Shown here: in pieces, positions 59,490-64,000 of the stretch
How positions within the stretch are numbered: position 1 is the first letter of the stretch
Layout: every line of letters starts with the position of its first letter
Assembly: GCA_029465975.1 (NCBI GenBank)
Contig: CM055742.1
Coordinates: forward strand, 9,948,408-10,012,407
Length of the DNA: 64,000 nucleotides
Source: Dallia pectoralis
Taxonomy: Eukaryota; Chordata; Actinopteri; Esociformes; Umbridae
Direction: 5' to 3'
Made by a program: the position numbers and the translations under genes
Notes under the pieces: model-generated
Databases searched by the model: none
What the model saw: only the letters and a program-made list of their open reading frames with translations
Told to the model about the DNA's origin: nothing

Positions 59490-59690
59490 TAATCAACCGG
59501 CACCGCCAGAAGAGGACTGGCCACCCTTCATAACCTGGTTCCTGCCTAGGTTTCTTCCTTCCAAGTTGTGACCCTTTTAGGGAGTTTTTCTTAGCCCGTT
59601 ATTCTTTACATGCACTTTGGGGTTTTGTAAAAGCACTTTGTGACATGTTCTTTCTACAAATTGGATTTTTATTAAAAAAAATCTGGTTGA
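59490..59690 (+). mobile_element. LINE/SINE-type 3' tail
   Basis: CGCCAGAAGAGGACTGGCCA, then ACCTGGTTCCTGCCTAGGTT, GGGAGTTTTTCTTAGCCCGT and AAAAGCACTTTGTGACAT form the common fish repeat tail also seen at 28.4 kb. With the RT fragment at 58.8 kb it probably marks one truncated LINE. Confidence 0.65.
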
Positions 59691-60645
59691 TGGATTGGGT
59701 GTTTTCATTTTGGTGGCAGTATAATAACAAAAAGGTATGTTAAGGGGTTAGCTTTTTCTGGAACTCTGTGTGGTTTTAGTGTTGTGTCGCAGCTGTGCTA
59801 GGAGGTTTCGGTAAAGATGGATCGATCAATCAGCTTCACCTGCCTAAATCCTAAAACAATTTGTCAAGAAAGGGTTCAGCTTGCTCAACATAAAGGAGCT
59901 AATCTGCCTACATCTGAATTGTATGGCTTTTTTTCCTAAGTGTTGTTTCAAATTGTGGATGCATAACTCCCACTAGTGCTTGTCCTGAGAAATGCATCCT
60001 ACGTTGCCCTCTAAACCTCCACAAGTCAGGTCATTATTCCATATTGATCATGTTTGTTTACTAAACATTAACTAATGGTTAAGATTAGTGTTGGAGTGGT
60101 TTGGTATGCCTGAACATTCAAACCTAATCTTTACTTGAAATTGTACAAAAGAAAAAATTATTAGCAAGATTATTAGCAAGACGGTAACGGCCAGCATTAA
60201 CAATCTGTTATTTATGTTAGTAATATAATGCAAGAACGGAACAGCGTCAGTCAGTGTATCACAAATAAACATAGCCAACACAAAAATGTAAACTCTATCC
60301 CTGGAGTTTAAGTCAGACATAACTAATCTATCTTTAACCCTCTTTAAAAAGATGCATTTCTGTATGAATCTGAAGGCAGGAACAGTCAGAAACTACTTCC
60401 AAACGTTGGTGTTAATCATTAGCTTGCTGTTCCATGTTAGCATTGATACCAGGAGGGCATGGATCAAGTTGCCTCTAACCGCTGATCCAGAGTCAGGTCT
60501 TCTTCACTTTTTTAATAGTTATTTTCATAGACTTTAGAGTTTGATCCTAGATAGATAAACAATCTGATGAGAAATACATAATTAACTGTGTATCATCATT
60601 AACAAGACGTTTGTACCACTTCAGGACAAAAGCTTAGAATTTGCA
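59691..60645. other. Intergenic, nothing recognised
   Basis: No exon, transposon end or tandem array is supported in this AT-rich stretch. Confidence 0.4.
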
Positions 60646-62668
60646 ACTTGACAGATGATTTAGGGTACCAAAACAAGCCATAAAGAGGACACTAGATGTT
60701 TGACGGATGATTTAGGGTACCAAAACAAGCCTTAAAGGGGACACTAGATGATTAACGGATGATTTAGGGTACCAAAACAAGCCATAAAGGGGACACTAGA
60801 TGATTAACGGATGATTTAGGGTACCAAAACAAACCTTAAAGGGGACACAAGATGATTAACGGATGATTTAGGGTACCAAAACAAGCCTTAAAGGGGACAC
60901 TAGATGTTTGACAGATGATTTAGGGTACCAAAACAAGCCTTAAAGGGGACACAAGATGTTTGACGGATGATTTAGGGTACCAAAACAAGCCATAAAGGGG
61001 ACACTAGATGATTAACGGATGATTTAGGGTACCAAAACAAGCCTTAAAGGGGACACTAGATGTTTGACGGATGATTTAGGGTACCAAAACAAACCTTAAA
61101 GGGGACACAAGATGATTAACGGATGATTTAGGGTACCAAAACAAGCCTTAAAGGGGACACTAGATGTTTGACGGATGATTTAGGGTACCAAAACAAGCCT
61201 TAAAGGGGACACTAGATGATTAACGGATGATTTAGGGTACCAAAACAAGCCATAAAGGGGACACTAGATGATTAACGGATGATTTAGGGTACCAAAACAA
61301 ACCTTAAAGGGGACACAAGATGATTAACGGATGATTTAGGGTACCAAAACAAGCCTTAAAGGGGACACTAGATGTTTGACAGATGATTTAGGGTACCAAA
61401 ACAAGCCTTAAAGGGGACACAAGATGTTTGACGGATGATTTAGGGTACCAAAACAAGCCATAAAGGGGACACTAGATGATTAACGGATGATTTAGGGTAC
61501 CAAAACAAACCTTAAAGGGGACACAAGATGATTAACGGATGATTTAGGGTACCAAAACAAGCCTTAAAGGGGACACTAGATGTTTGACAGATGATTTAGG
61601 GTACCAAAACAAGCCTTAAAGGGGACACAAGATGTTTGACGGATGATTTAGGGTACCAAAACAAGCCTTAAATGGGACACAAGATGATTAACGGATGATT
61701 TAGGGTACCAAAACAAGCCTTAAAGGGGACATAAGATGTTTGACGGATGATTTAGGGTACCAAAACAAGCCTTAAAGGGGACACAAGATGTTTGACGGAT
61801 GATTTAGGGTACCAAAACAAGCCTTAAAGGGGACACAAGATGTTTGACGGATGATTTAGGGTACCAAAACAAGCCTTAAAGGGGACACTAGATGTTTGAC
61901 AGATGATTTAGGGTACCAAAACAAGCCTTAAAGGGGACACTAGATGTTTGACGGATGATTTAGGGTACCAAAACAAGCCTTAAAGGGGACACTAGATGTT
62001 TGACAGATGATTTAGGGTACCAAAACAAGCCTTAAAGGGGACACTAGATGTTTGACGGATGATTTAGGGTACCAAAACAAGCCTTAAAGGGGACACTAGA
62101 TGTTTGACGGATGATTTAGGGTACCAAAACAAGCCTTAAAGGGGACACTAGATGTTTGACGGATGATTTAGGGTACCAAAACAAGCCTTAAAGGGGACAC
62201 TAGATGTTTGACAGATGATTTAGGGTACCAAAACAAGCCTTAAAGGGGACACAAGATGTTTGACGGATGATTTAGGGTACCAAAACAAGCCTTAAAGGGG
62301 ACACTAGATGTTTGACGGATGATTTAGGGTACCAAAACAAACCTTAAAGGGGACACAAGATGTTTGACAGATGATTTAGGGTACCAAAACAAACCTTAAA
62401 GGGGACACAAGATGTTTGACAGATGATTTAGGGTACCAAAACAAGCCATAAAGGGGACACCAGATGTTTGACAGATGATTTAGGGTACCAAAACAAACCT
62501 TAAAGGGGACACAAGATGTTTGACAGATGATTTAGGGTACCAAAACAAGCCTTAAAGGGGACACTAGATGTTTGACAGATGATTTAGGGTACCAAAACAA
62601 GCCATAAAGGGGACACTAGATGTTTGACAGATGATTTAGGGTACCAAAACAAGCCATAAAGGGGACAC
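60646..62668. repeat. 52-bp minisatellite upstream of fgg
   Basis: About 39 copies of a 52-bp unit, GATGTTTGACGGATGATTTA followed by GGGTACCAAAACAAGCCTTA and AAGGGGACACTA. Variable sites are TGTTTGAC/TGATTAAC, GACGG/GACAG, CAAGCCTTA/CAAGCCATA/CAAACCTTA and ACTAGATG/ACAAGATG. The left half mixes the TGATTAAC form, while the right half is nearly all TGTTTGAC. The array ends about 440 bp before the fgg start codon. Confidence 0.97.
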
Positions 62669-63026
62669 TTGTCATTAGAGCTGCCAGAGTGATGATTTTG
62701 AGAAAACATGTATATTAGTTATCCTGCTATTGCCTTGTTTTTATACTGCAATGGGTTTGGTTCAAGTGGGAATTTGCTAGGTAATGATCTGGCATGCTGT
62801 GTTGGTTTGACCCCCCCTACAAACCTGTCTGCTGTCTGGAATTGACGTGTGGAACCAGATCGATGTGTAGAACCAGATCCGTCTATAGAGCTGGGAATGA
62901 TCATGTCAGTCAGGTGACTCACAGAGTGTTCCCAACATTGAGTGTTCTAGACAAGGACATGAGTGGGATGAGTTCTGTTGACACACGGGAACCCTTATCT
63001 GTGACCAGCAAGAGGACCTTGATCAG

Positions 63027-63038
63027 ATAAATATATAT
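63027..63038 (+). promoter_or_regulatory. Probable fgg TATA element
   Basis: ATAAATATATAT lies 72 bp before the fgg ATG. With a start site about 30 bp downstream this leaves a 5' UTR of some 45 bp, normal for a liver secretory gene. No other binding site is called. Confidence 0.45.
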
Positions 63039-63109
63039 CGCCAGTGGCCAGAGGGTCTTCATACCTTTACTGGACAACACCACGACCGGTGTCCCGAAGG
63101 CTTAGCGAC

Positions 63110-63577
63110 ATGGCTCTTTCTCTTCTGCCCACGGTCGCTGGGTTCGTGTTTCTAGCCTGCGTGACCTTGGCGGTAAGTGAAAAAGTCTCAATTAATCTGT
63201 GTGGCGTTTGTTAGTAGTGGTTTTGTAGTTCAACTTAATTACATTTAGATGGCGTTTTAGAGTTAATTGCATTTTTTGTCATGTTCAATAGGTAACAAAT
63301 GTAGCTGCCCATTACTTTTCTTGCAAAAATACATGAAACTATATCACATTATTTTATTCCCAAAAGAGTTTATCCTTTACCCCAAAGAGTAGTTTGGATT
63401 AGTAATTTTTCTAATGATACTTTTAGCTGTTTGGTTGCCATCGTTGCAATTTTCATGTGAAGATATTTTCAAAGGACCAATTCAATAGTTTCAACCCAGC
63501 TAACGAAGTACGCTGTTTTGTTTCCACAGCAACAGCGGGGAGACAACACTGAGACATGCACACAAGACAATGCGTTT
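63110..63577 (+). CDS. fgg: Fibrinogen gamma chain, exons 1-2, 3' partial
   Basis: Probable gamma subunit of fibrinogen, secreted by liver and polymerised by thrombin into fibrin. Exon 1 is 63110-63172 (21 codons, signal peptide MALSLLPTVAGFVFLACVTL plus Ala, donor GTAAGT). Exon 2 is 63530-63577 (16 codons, QQRGDNTETCTQDNAF, donor GTAAGT), phase 0 at both ends. Human FGG likewise has a signal-peptide exon and a tiny second exon (15 codons) ending in Phe before the Cys-Pro-Thr-Thr-Cys exon, and both are phase 0. The next exon was not found before the window ends. Human exon 2 has an adjacent Cys-Cys pair; here there is one Cys. Linkage to lrat and npy2r supports the call. Another small secreted protein remains possible because only 37 residues are visible. 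Confidence 0.65.
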
Positions 63578-64000
63578 GTAAGTACGACTGTACATCGTAT
63601 GATGGTGTCTGCGAAAATGAATTCTCCCTATTACTAGTTCACCCGTGTCCTCCTGTTGACCTCTTATCATCGTTTTTTTGGGGGGTGTTGTAGCTACATT
63701 TTAATCCTCACACACATATTATATATGATATACATATTTAGACAATCATATAGACCTGAGATGTGGTATATGAGCAACAACACAAGACTAAGGGTTGCTC
63801 ATCGCTGAGGGCCCGGGTACAGCCTTTAGGTGTTGTGTAACTGACATTTACCATAAACCCGGGTGTTTCTTATAAACCCGGGTGCTTTCAATCCTGAATG
63901 CTGATTGGCGGGTATGACATTCCTTGTTGCGTTGGTAACCAGTTTATAAGAGCAATATGGATCTCTGGAAGTTGAGATATATGGCCAACACCTAAATTCC
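63578..64000 (+). other. fgg intron 2 (to window edge)
   Basis: No exon with the expected Tyr-Cys-Pro-Thr-Thr-Cys-Gly motif was found. A GGGCCCGGGTAC and ACCCGGGTG-type palindromic pair lies at about 63810-63880. Confidence 0.35.

Overview
The window is a gene-poor, repeat-rich stretch of vertebrate nuclear DNA, almost certainly from a teleost fish. The evidence is large GT-AG introns, coding exons that match vertebrate families by eye, Tc1-like and hAT elements with fish-type sequences, fish LINE/SINE tails, and an exceptional load of minisatellites. The exact species cannot be fixed; an esociform or salmonid relative would fit the repeat families, but that is only a guess.

Four vertebrate loci are recognisable. 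(1) pdlim3 (+), exons 2 to 7 at 3997-9225; the first PDZ exon lies left of the window. (2) A neuropeptide Y receptor of the Y2 subfamily (npy2r-like) on the minus strand, 15948-17072, with its coding sequence in one exon. (3) Two tandem lecithin retinol acyltransferase genes (lrat-like) on the minus strand, 38386-41172 and 42195-43465, each with two coding exons. (4) The first two exons of what is most likely fibrinogen gamma (fgg, +), 63110-63577, running off the right edge. From general knowledge, LRAT, NPY2R and the fibrinogen cluster are close together on human 4q31-32 and PDLIM3 is on distal 4q, so the order supports these calls. The genes do not form one pathway: they cover muscle Z-line scaffolding, peptide signalling, retinoid storage and clotting. 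Two further exons of an unrecognised protein end at 11013.

The rest is repeats. Tandem arrays with periods of 4, 16, 21, 22, 31, 33, 37, 40, 50, 52 and 56 bp fill pdlim3 introns and most intergenic gaps; long open frames over them are artefacts. Dispersed elements include a 56-bp mini-element (6950), Tc1-like remnants (12.1, 14.4 and 22.1 kb), a MITE against the npy2r stop codon (15.7 kb) and a relative at 58.2 kb, two hAT elements with exact 8-bp target duplications (29672-30492 and 30808-31774), a tRNA-type SINE (57.8 kb) and a LINE reverse-transcriptase fragment (58.8 kb).

The most unusual object is 43667-51930: an 8.26-kb element with inverted CAGGGGCG termini and an 8-bp target duplication. 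It carries a decayed, intron-rich gene for a Gypsy-type integrase, a Ulp1/C48 cysteine protease and a PHD-like zinc finger, as in Ginger-type DNA transposons. A second 1.59-kb transposon, holding a THAP-domain remnant and its own 8-bp target duplication, has landed inside the integrase zinc-finger exon, and a LINE/SINE-type copy sits in one intron.
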